Source of the DNA: Trichomonas vaginalis G3
Lineage: Eukaryota; Parabasalia; Trichomonadida; Trichomonadidae
Length of the DNA stretch: 64,000 nucleotides
Reading direction: 5' to 3'
Assembly (NCBI RefSeq): GCF_026262505.1
Contig: NC_067204.1
Span: 8,155,797-8,219,796, forward strand
The translations under genes were made by a program, and so were the position numbers. The notes under the pieces were generated by a model that saw nothing but the letters and a program-made list of their open reading frames with translations, did not search any database and was not told the DNA's origin. Shown here one piece after another: positions 44,347-52,128 of the stretch (its first letter is position 1; every line of letters starts with the position of its first letter).

Positions 44347-45222
44347 TTACTCTTCCTCTTTGAAGTTGTCAAAATACTCTGTTATTTTTTCCTTTAACAA
44401 TGGCAAATCTTCTTTGAATGTAAGTATTGTACAACCTTTCATATCATAGTGTGTTTGAGGTAACGTATCTTGAACTATTTGTTTCACATCTTCATTTGGT
44501 GTCATTGAAATCGGTAAGTTTTCGCGATAGAACCAATTTCTGTTAGATTTGTAAATCTTAGCAAGGTCGTAAAAGCTTTTGTTGTTTCTTCTGACTAAAT
44601 GCAACATAACCATATCTCTGTCTTCTTCATTTTCCATCTCTTCAGTATAAATCATATACTTATAGTTCTTTTCCTTTCCTTTTGGTACCGAACGTGGTAT
44701 TCTTTTCTGTATGTTTTTGTCTTTTGCTTCAAGCTTGTTCTCTAGCTCTTCACGTTCTTGTCTATGAATTTCGTCAAGAAGTCTGTAAATATACCAAGCA
44801 TAACGAGGCGAAGCCCACATTGCAACAGCATTTACAAGAAGTCTATGTACATACCAGCCTCTCAAACCATTTGGCAATTTTTCACGATTTTCATAGAGTT
44901 TTGGCGACTGGGGTTTTTCTCCCACTCGCTGTTCTTCACTGTTTTCATGAGTTTTAGGCGACCCCGAAAAAAGTCTGTCTCGCTGTGCTTCATTTAATAG
45001 TTCAATAGTGCTTTGGTTCCTAAACCAGTCTTTAGGAAGCTTGGTATCTGGTGCAAAACATGCTGTCAAAATACTTTGCATTTGGTACATATCGTCTTTG
45101 ACCGAACGAATGAGACGTAACTGTTTGTTATATTGTATGTACTCGTATTCTTCACTTATGGCTTCATGAACGATAGCAGTTGTTGTGTTCTCGGTTGTTG
45201 TCATATCTGTCTTTACATACAA
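44347..45222 (-). CDS. KilA-N domain protein with in-frame hairpin insert, 291 aa
   Basis: A virus-type DNA-binding protein. The KilA-N part has its late signature at residues ~125-150: GWYVHRLLVNAVAMWASPRY, then AWYIYRLLDEI. The C-terminal part (residues ~190-291) starts NYKYMIYTEEMENEEDRDMV and ends HYDMKGCTILTFKEDLPLLK. It resembles the C-terminal domain (DUF3627-type) that often follows KilA-N in large DNA viruses. Between the N-terminal part and GWYVHR lies a segment SGSPKTHENSEEQRVGEK with a second run SPKLYENREKLP. Its DNA (about 44884-44990) is made of two copies of hairpin family B, also found in the spacer near 46066-46210. The frame is whole. The same gene, its end only, occurs at 3-59. 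Confidence 0.7.
   Translation of the reverse strand: MYVKTDMTTTENTTTAIVHEAISEEYEYIQYNKQLRLIRSVKDDMYQMQSILTACFAPDTKLPKDWFRNQSTIELLNEAQRDRLFSGSPKTHENSEEQRVGEKPQSPKLYENREKLPNGLRGWYVHRLLVNAVAMWASPRYAWYIYRLLDEIHRQEREELENKLEAKDKNIQKRIPRSVPKGKEKNYKYMIYTEEMENEEDRDMVMLHLVRRNNKSFYDLAKIYKSNRNWFYRENLPISMTPNEDVKQIVQDTLPQTHYDMKGCTILTFKEDLPLLKEKITEYFDNFKEEE
44884..44990. repeat. hairpin family B, two copies inside the KilA-N gene
   Basis: TTTTCATRGAGTTTTGGCGA-type units: copy 1 with stem GCGACTGGGG...CTCCCACTCGC (44904-44929; one C-C mismatch), copy 2 with GTTTTCATGAGTTTTAGGCG and ACCCCGAAAAAAGTC. The same units, in spacer form, are at 46066-46210. Confidence 0.75.
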
Positions 45223-45292
45223 AATAAAAAAAATATTTTATAAAAAATTAGCGTTATTTTCTGACTTTCACAAAAGACCAAAAATAAACGCT

Positions 45293-45904
45293 TTACATGT
45301 ATTTTTCAGCAACTTCGTCAAATAATTTTATAGCTTTATCTATCTCATCTACTTCAAACGTTTCTTTACCTTTCGTGGGAGCACCATACATTTTCTCAAA
45401 CTTTTCAAGTAGTTCTGTTTCAGCAGCTCTCATATCGTTAACGAACACAACCTTAACTCTATTGACTATACTGTCATATCTTTGAGTTATATTATATGTT
45501 CTTCCTATCTTATATCTCTTTGTATTGAAGTCCTTTGGTTTCTGAACGATGTAAAGTAAGCCTTCACTGCAACGTTCCGTATCGAATGAACCATATGTTA
45601 TGAAGTTATATCCAACAACTGGGTCTAACCATAACAAAACTATTGGTATAAGACTTTTGTCGATGAGATATGCTGCAGTTCCATAGAATCTTACCGATAT
45701 CATCAGCTCAGGATTTCTTGTCAAAATATTCTGAGTAGAAGCATTTTTAACCCAGTCCTTTGCTTTCTTTCCAAATGGAGATAAAATGTCTGACAAAGAA
45801 TATTTCTTGTATTTCTTTGAGTATCTTACGTTTAAATCACCTACTCTAACCACTTTGGTGTTATTGTCTATCTTTCTAACTGTTTCAAACTCAGTGTTTG
45901 TCAT
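45293..45904 (-). CDS. T5orf172/GIY-YIG-like protein with KilA-N-type N-terminus, 203 aa
   Basis: Residues ~105-180 match the T5orf172 (Mug113) domain, a GIY-YIG nuclease relative: GLLYIVQKPKDFNTKRYKIG, then RTYNITQRYDSIVNRVKVVF, and AAETELLEKFEKMYGAPTKG with a closing KETFEVD. The first ~100 residues (KYSLSDILSPFGKKAKDWVK, then LIPIVLLWLDPVVGYN) look like an N-terminal DNA-binding domain of the KilA-N/Bro kind. In NCLDVs and phages such two-domain proteins bind and may cut DNA. The gene is whole and follows the KilA-N gene on the same strand, 70 bases apart. Confidence 0.7.
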   Translation of the reverse strand: MTNTEFETVRKIDNNTKVVRVGDLNVRYSKKYKKYSLSDILSPFGKKAKDWVKNASTQNILTRNPELMISVRFYGTAAYLIDKSLIPIVLLWLDPVVGYNFITYGSFDTERCSEGLLYIVQKPKDFNTKRYKIGRTYNITQRYDSIVNRVKVVFVNDMRAAETELLEKFEKMYGAPTKGKETFEVDEIDKAIKLFDEVAEKYM

Positions 45905-46087
45905 TTTCTGTTTCTTACATACAAGATAAAAAATATTTTTTAAAAAAAACTAACGTTATTTTTTTATTTTGTATAAAAGATATGATTTCAGGGATTTTTT
46001 TGACGAAGTGTCAAAGTTCTCTTCGTAAAAATATAACAGTTATATAATGAAATTTGGTCATTTTTTTACTGTTTTCATGAGTTTTAG

Positions 46088-46113
46088 GCGACCCCGGAAA
46101 AAGTCGGGGTCGC
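46088..46113. repeat. hairpin family B, spacer copy with perfect stem
   Basis: GCGACCCCG pairs fully with CGGGGTCGC around GAAAAAGT. It follows TTTTCATGAGTTTTAG, the common left flank of the family. The next copy (near 46141-46168) has GCGACTACGG and CCCTACTCGC. Confidence 0.75.
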
Positions 46114-46333
46114 AATTTTTCACGATTTTCATGAGTTTTAGGCGACTACGGTTTTTTCCCTACTCGCAATTTTTTACGATTTTCATGAGTTTTAGGCGAG
46201 TAAGATTTTCTATCTTGTATAAAAGATATGATTTCAGGGATTTTTTTTACGAAGTGCAAAAGTTCTCTTCGTAAAAATATAACAGTTATATAATGAAATT
46301 TGGTCATTTTTTTACGATTTTCGTACGGAATCT

Positions 46334-46664
46334 CTACCCTCGGTTTTCCGCGGGTAGCAAACATATGAGGAAATTCATGAAATTTGGTCATTTTTTCACG
46401 ATTTTCATACGGAATCTCGACCCTCGGTTTTCCTCGGGTCGCAAACATATGAGGAAATTCATGAAATTTGGTCATTTTTTCACGATTTCAGGGATTTTTT
46501 TTACGAAGTGCAAAAGTTCTCTTCGTAAAAATATAACAGTTATATAATGAAATTTGGTCATTTTTTCACGATTTCAGGGATTTTATGCAAGGCCGAGAAT
46601 TCTCGGTCTAGAGAAATTTCACTGTTTTCGTACGGAATCTCGTTCCTCGTTTTTTCGAGGAACG
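46334..46664. repeat. hairpin family C, three copies with paired stem changes
   Basis: In the same flanks (ACGGAATCT left, GCAAACATATGAGGAAATTC right) the stem is CTACCC/GGGTAG at 46334-46357, CGACCC/GGGTCG at 46418-46441 and CGTTCCTCG/CGAGGAACG at 46641-46664. The base changes occur on both sides together. Confidence 0.85.
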
Positions 46665-47116
46665 CAAACATATGAGGAAATTCATGATTTTTGGTCATTT
46701 TTTCAGCAAAAATATATTTTAGGTGGAACCAGGTCCCTCGGTCCCTCGGTCCCTCGGTCAACTAACATCTTTTTGAAAATGGTGACAACATGACATTTTG
46801 ACAACAACACAGGCAGTTATGACTTCTTCGTACATGTTTTGTCATGACTTCTTCTTCGTCAATGAGCGTAAATCAGACAAAAATATATTTTAGGTGAAGA
46901 GGTGCGATCTCACCTGTTTTTTCACCTGTTTTCTCACCTCTTGAATTTTGTATAAAAGATATGATTTCAGGGATTTTTTTTACGAAGTGTCAAAGTTCTC
47001 TTCGTCAAAAATAACAGTTATATAATGAAATTTGGTCATTTTACTCGGCAAAAATATATTTTAGGTGAAGAGGTGAGATCTCACCTGTTTTTTCACCTGT
47101 TTTTTCACCTCTTTTT

Positions 47117-48031
47117 TTATAAGCGTTTTACATGAATTGTACGATGTATATTTGAAATTCTAAACAATTTCGTAGCTTCTATTTCTTCTGTCAGTATGTC
47201 AAAAGTTTTCACAATGCCGAAAGTTTCTTTATATTTCTTCTTGACATCTGAAAGAAGGAAATCGTCAGCTGTTGGATAGTTTTTGTTTAGAAATGTCAAC
47301 ATGTCCATTTTATTTTCTGCTGGTTTCTCTGCTTCTTTCTTTAAGTCAGCATAGTCGTTTCTCATTCTTTCTATCTCTTTGACGGAGTAGTTATATTTCC
47401 TCATTGCTGCTTTACATTTTGAACATTGCGGGTTCATTTTAGCATTGTACATTGAAATTTGACCTGCAAGTACAACTAAGGCGTCAATGGTTTTCTTTAA
47501 CTCAAAAGTTGCTGGTTTTATCTGTTCATTCCATACCTTACCTCTTTTATCTTTATCTCTTATCTGCCATACACATTCAGCAACTAACGAAACAAAGTTG
47601 TCGTAGGTCTTAAACTCCTCCGATTTATATATGTCAGAAACATTCTTATATAACATGTCGCAATCTTTGTCCATAACTTTGTGGTTGCAATGAAATCCAA
47701 GAAACTCATAGTTTACCTTACGAATGAACTTCTTGGTTTCAACTGAGTCGGTTGGTTTCACTTCTATTTCATCGAATTCAGGAATAGTGAGCTTTTGTTG
47801 TTGTATTTCAGGAAGTTTAGGTAAATGGTCAATAATATCCTGCATGTCATAAAGATACTGTTCATTTGTTTCATCTTTTGCACAACAGTCCAAAGTACTT
47901 GTTAAAAGTTCCTGCTTTATCTTCTGGATTTCTGTTTCGAAAGTATATGAAGAAGGAATGAAGCTTTTCATCTCTACTAACATTGAAGTTGGGTTCATGA
48001 CTAACGAGTTTGGTGCTGTTGTTGCTAACAT
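47117..48031 (-). CDS. hypothetical Maverick protein with CxxC pair, 304 aa
   Basis: Whole frame. Residues ~195-215 hold the Cys pair MNPQCSKCKAAMRKY, which could bind a metal or be part of a longer KilA-N-type C-terminal unit. The tail (FLNKNYPTADDFLLSDVKKK, then YKETFGIVKTFDILTEEIEA) looks like a small winged-helix: a helix pair, a basic K-K-K-Y step and a final strand-like RTIHVKRL. The start is at ATG 48031 (MLATTAPNSLVMNPTS). I do not recognise the family. It lies between blocks of repeats on both sides. Confidence 0.45.
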   Translation of the reverse strand: MLATTAPNSLVMNPTSMLVEMKSFIPSSYTFETEIQKIKQELLTSTLDCCAKDETNEQYLYDMQDIIDHLPKLPEIQQQKLTIPEFDEIEVKPTDSVETKKFIRKVNYEFLGFHCNHKVMDKDCDMLYKNVSDIYKSEEFKTYDNFVSLVAECVWQIRDKDKRGKVWNEQIKPATFELKKTIDALVVLAGQISMYNAKMNPQCSKCKAAMRKYNYSVKEIERMRNDYADLKKEAEKPAENKMDMLTFLNKNYPTADDFLLSDVKKKYKETFGIVKTFDILTEEIEATKLFRISNIHRTIHVKRL

Positions 48032-48109
48032 GTTCTTACAATAAAAATAAAAAATATTTTTTTAAAAAAACTAACTTTATTTTTTATTTCGGGAAAATTC
48101 ATGAAAATT

Positions 48110-48356
48110 CAAGAGGTGAAAAAACAGGTGAAAAAGGAGGTGAGATCGCACCTCTTCACCTAAAATATATTTTTATTGAATTCAGCACAAAATTCAAGAA
48201 TTTTGGTTGAAAAATACGGTGGAACCAAAAGTGGCTCGACCTCAAAACAAGCATTTTGTGAAGAATATACCAACCGCCGGAATTCCGGCGGTTGCTTTTT
48301 ATACAAAATTCAACGGGTGAGATCTCACCACTTCACCTAAAATATATTTTTGCCGA
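48110..48356. repeat. spacer copies of families D and A
   Basis: A family D unit (AGGTGAGATCGCACCT at 48138-48153, outer AGAGGTGAA/TTCACCT, AT-rich tail) is followed by a family A unit with the perfect 24-bp palindrome 48271-48294 (CAACCGCCGGAA and its mirror) in flanks GCATTTTGTGAAGAATATAC and TTTTTATACAAAATTCAAC. Another D unit follows (GGTGAGATCTCACC, 48316-48329). Confidence 0.85.
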
Positions 48357-48380
48357 ATTCAATAAAAAGAAATGGTTCAT

Positions 48381-49043
48381 TTACTCACAATATTTTTGTA
48401 CAAAACGACCCCAAACTTTTAACCTCTCTTCTGCAGCTTCAAATGCTATCTTAGCGAGTTCATATTCTCTAAATTCTCTCTTTAAATCTTCTTGTTCCCA
48501 TTGGTCTAGTTCGTATGGAGAGTCTCTATAACCATAACATATCTCACGTTCATGTTCTATTTGTTTTTCGCACATTTTTCTAACTTCTTGTTCGAACAAA
48601 GGTTTAGCATTCTCTACTGTATCTTCAAGTTCTTCTTCATCTAATTTCTCATGAACTTTCTTGTCTATGGAGTCCATAATTTTTCCAACTGCTATGCAAT
48701 ATTTTGGAGAAGCCCACATTGCTATATAGTTTACAAGTCTTGGGTCTGCATACGTTCCTCTAACCTGTTTGATTTCATCCGGAATTCCTGCATGAATTTT
48801 GTATAAAAAGCAACCCGCGGAATTCCGCGGGTTGGTATATTCTTCACAAAATGCCTTAAAATACTCTTCCCAGGACTTATTTTCCAACAACCTTCTAAAG
48901 TCTTTCCTAAACTGCTGACATATCTTTGTTGCATTTATATAACCATCCTTGTCTCTACGTAAGACTTCAATACCGTTGTAAGTGCCTTTTGTGAATGTTT
49001 CGCCATTAGATTTGTTCGTGAACGTTTTTGCTTCGACTGTCAT
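48381..49043 (-). CDS. KilA-N domain protein with in-frame hairpin insert, 220 aa
   Basis: The KilA-N fold runs from residue ~15 to ~130: GETFTKGTYNGIEVLRRDKD, then GYINATKICQQFRKDFRRLL, EYFKAFCEE and, after an insert, VRGTYADPRLVNYIAMWASP with KYCIAVGKIMD. The remainder is a helical tail (DEEELEDTVENAKPLFEQEV). Between AFCEE and PDEIKQVRG lies a foreign-looking segment with NPRNSAGCFLYKI. Its DNA (about 48783-48857) is a copy of hairpin family A, otherwise found in spacers at 48271 and 49242. The segment keeps the frame and has no stop, so the protein is probably made with it. The gene is whole. Confidence 0.8.
   Translation of the reverse strand: MTVEAKTFTNKSNGETFTKGTYNGIEVLRRDKDGYINATKICQQFRKDFRRLLENKSWEEYFKAFCEEYTNPRNSAGCFLYKIHAGIPDEIKQVRGTYADPRLVNYIAMWASPKYCIAVGKIMDSIDKKVHEKLDEEELEDTVENAKPLFEQEVRKMCEKQIEHEREICYGYRDSPYELDQWEQEDLKREFREYELAKIAFEAAEERLKVWGRFVQKYCE
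48783..48857. repeat. hairpin family A copy inside the KilA-N gene
   Basis: A perfect 24-bp palindrome at 48811-48834 (CAACCCGCGGAA plus mirror) lies in the flanks GAATTTTGTATAAAAAG and GTATATTCTTCACAAAATGC. These are the same flanks as the spacer copies, but in inverse orientation. Confidence 0.85.
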
Positions 49044-49856
49044 TTCAGTTCTTACAATAAAAATAAAAAATATTTGTGGCTTAACCGTCGGACATTGTCT
49101 TGAAACAGTACAAGACTAGTTCTGAGATCTCACCATCTAACCTAAAATATATTTTTGCCGAAAAAAATGAGTTTTGGTTGAAAAATACGGTGGAGCCAAA
49201 AATGGCTCGACCTCAAAACAAGCATTTTGTGAAGAATATAGCAACCCGCGGAATTCCGGCGGTTGGTTTTTATACAAAATTCAACGGGTGAAAGAATACG
49301 AAGAAGAAGTCATGACAAAACATTTACGATGAAGTCATGACAAAACATGTACGATGAAGAAGTCATGAAAATTCAAGAGGGTGAGAAAACAGGTTAGATC
49401 TAACCTTCTACCCTAAATTATATTTTTGGGTGTAAAAATCATGATTTTCGAGAGTTTTAGACCATGTTAGAAAACGTGTTAGATCTAACATTCTAACATA
49501 AACTTTATTTTTGGTGTAAATTTCATGAAAATTCAAGAGGGTAGAAATGAGGTTAGAAAACAGGTTAGATCTAACCTTCTACCCTAAATTATATTTTTGG
49601 TTCATTTACACTCGTTACGATGAAGAAGTCTTGACATTTTCCCGACTGTTGTCAAAATGTCATGTTGTCTCATTTTTTAAAAGAAGTTAGTTTACCTGGT
49701 GACACATGGTTACCCGGTGACATGGTGACCCCTTCAGTAAACATCTCATTTTAACTCACTTTTTTTCTATCTTAAGGAAATTCATGAAAATTCAAGAGGG
49801 TAGAAAACAGGTTAGAAAACAGGTTAGATCTAACCATCTACCCTAAACTTTATTTT
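49044..49856. repeat. spacer array of families A, D and G
   Basis: It holds a family A copy with hybrid palindrome (49242-49265: left arm CAACCCGCGG, right arm CCGGCGGTTG) and a further stem GAGCCA-AAAA-TGGCTC just upstream. Family G (CATGACAAAACATGTACGAT type; inverted counterpart near 46810-46860) follows at 49307-49370. Four D units follow, with cores AGGTTAGATCTAACCT (49391-49406), TGTTAGATCTAACA (49477-49490), AGGTTAGATCTAACCT (49562-49577) and AGGTTAGATCTAACC (49821-49835), each with matching outer arms. I see no gene. Confidence 0.85.
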
Positions 49857-50717
49857 TCAATACTTTTTCAGCACTTTTCCGTAGTTATATATGAAAGACA
49901 ATTCGAGATAAAAGTCATAGTACAATGGAAGAATATGTTGCACACCATTTGTTGTGAACCAAACTTGAAAGTCAGAGAAACTGTTACTAGGTGGTTCGTA
50001 GAGTTTAGAAGCAAAGTCATAAAAGTCCTTACCAATACATAGAAAACTATTGTTGCTTGAACTGAAACTTGCATGACACATAACATTTTGAGGGTCAAAC
50101 ACATTTCTATAAACTGTCAAATCTGCTGGTGGAAGTATAAATTTAAATGGACCATCTGGTGGTAATGGTTCGTTCTGGTTTAGTAACCGAAGAAATTGTG
50201 CCCAAGAACGTTTGTCTACTCCCCAAAATAAAAACTCCGTATCTCTTGGAGGGTTAATTTCAATCTTTTGAAATGAAACGGTGGAGTTCATCTTGTCATA
50301 TTCTAGTTTCAGATAGTATGTTCCATTTAGTAAAGAGTCGTATTTTTCTTGAAATTCCCAATAATATTTGTTCATTTGAGTTTGAAAGTCATTTAGAGTT
50401 TTCTCAAGACTTTCGTCTGAACGAACTGTAAAGATCCTCATTTCGTCAAATTTGTCTATAAGACCATCAGAACCTTTATACTGCCCATGAAAATATACTG
50501 CGAACATAAATGCGTTCGTTCTATTTGAAAACAAAACTCTTCTAAATCCTATTGCCTTTGCATCTGAAGGACTTTGAAGCCAACGAACTGGATAGTCAAA
50601 CCTGTATGCTCGGGATGAAATTTCTTCATCTGATATAGTCCTACCAGCATTTGTAAAGATATAGTCTAACGGTTTTGTATCTGCTACTTTTGTTCTTTGT
50701 TTTTCAACCTGAAGCAT
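49857..50717 (-). CDS. penton/minor-capsid-like protein, 286 aa (paralogue 1)
   Basis: Close relative of the 282-aa protein at 55104-55952 and distant relative of 4713-5570. Conserved steps: YRFDYPVRWLQSPSDAKAIG (residues ~41-60), FRRVLFSNRT, a middle helix, CHASFSSSNNSFLCIGKDFY (~213-232), KLYEPPSNSFSDFQVWFTTN and a closing LPLYYDFYLELSFIYNY. The final DFQVWFTTNG...DFYLELSF pattern is typical of jelly-roll last strands in Polinton penton proteins. Two paralogues in one element suggest a heteromeric or host-range-switching vertex, but that is inference. Confidence 0.6.
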   Translation of the reverse strand: MLQVEKQRTKVADTKPLDYIFTNAGRTISDEEISSRAYRFDYPVRWLQSPSDAKAIGFRRVLFSNRTNAFMFAVYFHGQYKGSDGLIDKFDEMRIFTVRSDESLEKTLNDFQTQMNKYYWEFQEKYDSLLNGTYYLKLEYDKMNSTVSFQKIEINPPRDTEFLFWGVDKRSWAQFLRLLNQNEPLPPDGPFKFILPPADLTVYRNVFDPQNVMCHASFSSSNNSFLCIGKDFYDFASKLYEPPSNSFSDFQVWFTTNGVQHILPLYYDFYLELSFIYNYGKVLKKY

Positions 50718-50772
50718 TTAATATATGTAAAAATATATGGTTTTAAAAACGTTTTTACTTCATATTTCTCAT

Positions 50773-51492
50773 CTAACAAACATGTTGTCTGACTGCTTGA
50801 GGGTTATTTTTGTGCCATTCGAACTTGACACTTGCAATCCCTTCAATTCCATTCAAAATATCGGAGTCTGAGTCAGCCATTTGTTCTCTCTTTGTAGTCT
50901 TGAAAGCGTCAAGAAGTTGTGCGGCTGTTGTGACATTGCCATATGCATAGTAAATGTGACCATCCAAATCTGTTATGGTCAATCTGAGATTGTGTCCTTT
51001 CTTATTTCCGTCTTGTATGGCAGCAAGTACACCCATGAAGCCTTCTTTGTTCTTTCCTTTGTCAAAGTTTACTGTAAAGGTTCTACCAGATGTAATTTGG
51101 CTTCTAACCTCACGGTACTTCTCATATGCATATCTTGTTCTTTCCATGGGAGCATGACCATCCTCTGCACTACCTTTTTTCCTTCTCAAAGGATGCAATT
51201 GTTCGTCATGTTTCCAGTAGAATCTGGCAAAGCCGTCGTGTCCTTCAACTTGAGGTTCACTAACATCGAAAGGCATGTCCATAAGACGTTCTTCTTCTAA
51301 CCTCTCTAGTCTGTTTGGATAATTGGCACGCGCTGTTTCCAAATCCATTTCATAGCGAAGACCAGCCAGTTTGTCATAGACTTTTATGGGTCTTCCCTTC
51401 CTATATTTAAAATTCTTCGAAACTCTCCAACCATATCTTTGCAACTCTGCTTTTATTCTAGCAGACTTTCTATCCATTCTATATGGGGGCAT
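50773..51492 (-). CDS. hypothetical Maverick protein, 239 aa
   Basis: Whole frame with a basic N-terminus (MPPYRMDRKSARIKAELQRY) followed by a proline/arginine-rich stretch, FARFYWKHDEQLHPLRRKKG, and a compact C-terminal domain (GRTFTVNFDKGKNKEGFMGV, then NLRLTITDLDGHIYYAYGNV). No Polinton family recognised by eye. It lies between virion-type genes on the same strand, 30-55 bases from both neighbours, so it is likely co-expressed and virion-linked. Confidence 0.5.
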   Translation of the reverse strand: MPPYRMDRKSARIKAELQRYGWRVSKNFKYRKGRPIKVYDKLAGLRYEMDLETARANYPNRLERLEEERLMDMPFDVSEPQVEGHDGFARFYWKHDEQLHPLRRKKGSAEDGHAPMERTRYAYEKYREVRSQITSGRTFTVNFDKGKNKEGFMGVLAAIQDGNKKGHNLRLTITDLDGHIYYAYGNVTTAAQLLDAFKTTKREQMADSDSDILNGIEGIASVKFEWHKNNPQAVRQHVC

Positions 51493-51524
51493 TTTTTATA
51501 AAAATAAAAAAATATTTTTTCTCT

Positions 51525-52109
51525 TTACTTTACATAACCACCTGAAGCCATAAGTCTTTGACGCCAACCCATACCAGCTAATGAAGGTTGACTTGGTTTA
51601 GTTTCCAAACTAAACTTTGGTTTTGGTTTATCTTCAGTTTTTGGTTTTTCTTCTTCTATCGGTTTTTCGTCACTTTTCGGTTCCTTTGACTTTACCTCAC
51701 TTGCAGGAACAGTTGTGTCGTCAACATCTTCATAAATATCATATGCCATTTGTTTTTGTTTTCCTTTCAACTTTTTGTGTTTGTTGTAAAGTTTAGAATA
51801 TTTCGACTCTAAGTCAATGAGATGTTCTATAATGAACTGATGGTCAGTGAAGTAAACTTTTCCATCTGTTGTCTCGAAAGCTCCTTCAGACTTCAATATT
51901 TTATTTGTGAGAGTCTGTTTCTTTTTTGAGATACTAGCCGTTCCATTTTTATGAAAAGTGACTTTGTAGTTAGGGTTTGTATTTCCAGACCTGGCACTTT
52001 CTATTATTGAATTTTTCTCTTCATCTGTAAGTTCTTTGACAGGTTTTGACAATGGTTCTGAACTTTTTGTTTGTGGTGTCAAATCTACCGTTTCAACTTC
52101 TTCGGTCAT
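51525..52109 (-). CDS. Maverick virion-type protein, 194 aa (S-E-R-x-x-I-I family)
   Basis: It shares the module LTDEEKNSIIESARSGNTNP and YKVTFHKNGTASISKKKQ with the 144-aa protein at 5904-6338 of Maverick A and, less closely, with 8459-8695. Next comes a coiled coil (residues ~100-125, DLESKYSKLYNKHKKLKGKQ), then a Lys/Glu/Pro linker, and a short C-terminal motif AGMGWRQRLMASGGYVK. Whole gene. The C-terminal AGMG-x-R-x-R could be a virion tail or protease-site-like motif. Function unknown. Confidence 0.5.
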   Translation of the reverse strand: MTEEVETVDLTPQTKSSEPLSKPVKELTDEEKNSIIESARSGNTNPNYKVTFHKNGTASISKKKQTLTNKILKSEGAFETTDGKVYFTDHQFIIEHLIDLESKYSKLYNKHKKLKGKQKQMAYDIYEDVDDTTVPASEVKSKEPKSDEKPIEEEKPKTEDKPKPKFSLETKPSQPSLAGMGWRQRLMASGGYVK

Positions 52110-52128
52110 TTCATCTCAGTAAAAAATT

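Larger units (their letters stand above)
45967..47110. repeat. spacer array of hairpin repeat families B, C, D and F
   Basis: The 1.1-kb stretch between the T5orf172 gene and the gene at 47117 is built almost wholly of repeats. Family F (AAAGATATGATTTCAGGGAT, then ACGAAG...CTTCGT and ATAACAGTTATATAATG) occurs near 45974, 46219, 46490 and 46943. Family B occurs three times at 46066-46210. Family C (GGAATCTC-stem-GCAAACATATGAGG) occurs at 46334, 46418 and 46641. Family D palindromes are at 46900-46915 and 47071-47086. There is also a 14-bp palindrome CCGAGAATTCTCGG (46593-46606) and a tandem GGTCCCTC run (46731-46757). I see no gene in it. Confidence 0.85.

Noticed and set aside
43681-44449. 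Several 60-200-codon frames over the 22-bp repeats
   Set aside because: They exist only because the repeat unit has no stop codon in any frame; no unique protein sequence supports them.
44797-44812. GAGGCGAAGCCCACATT resembling family P
   Set aside because: It encodes the conserved MWASPR step of KilA-N, and the other KilA-N gene has a similar sequence without a stem; the likeness is chance.
46146-46475. 109-codon minus-strand frame in the repeat array
   Set aside because: It is made wholly of repeat families B, C and F. It shows that the repeats are stop-free on that strand but is not evidence of a gene.
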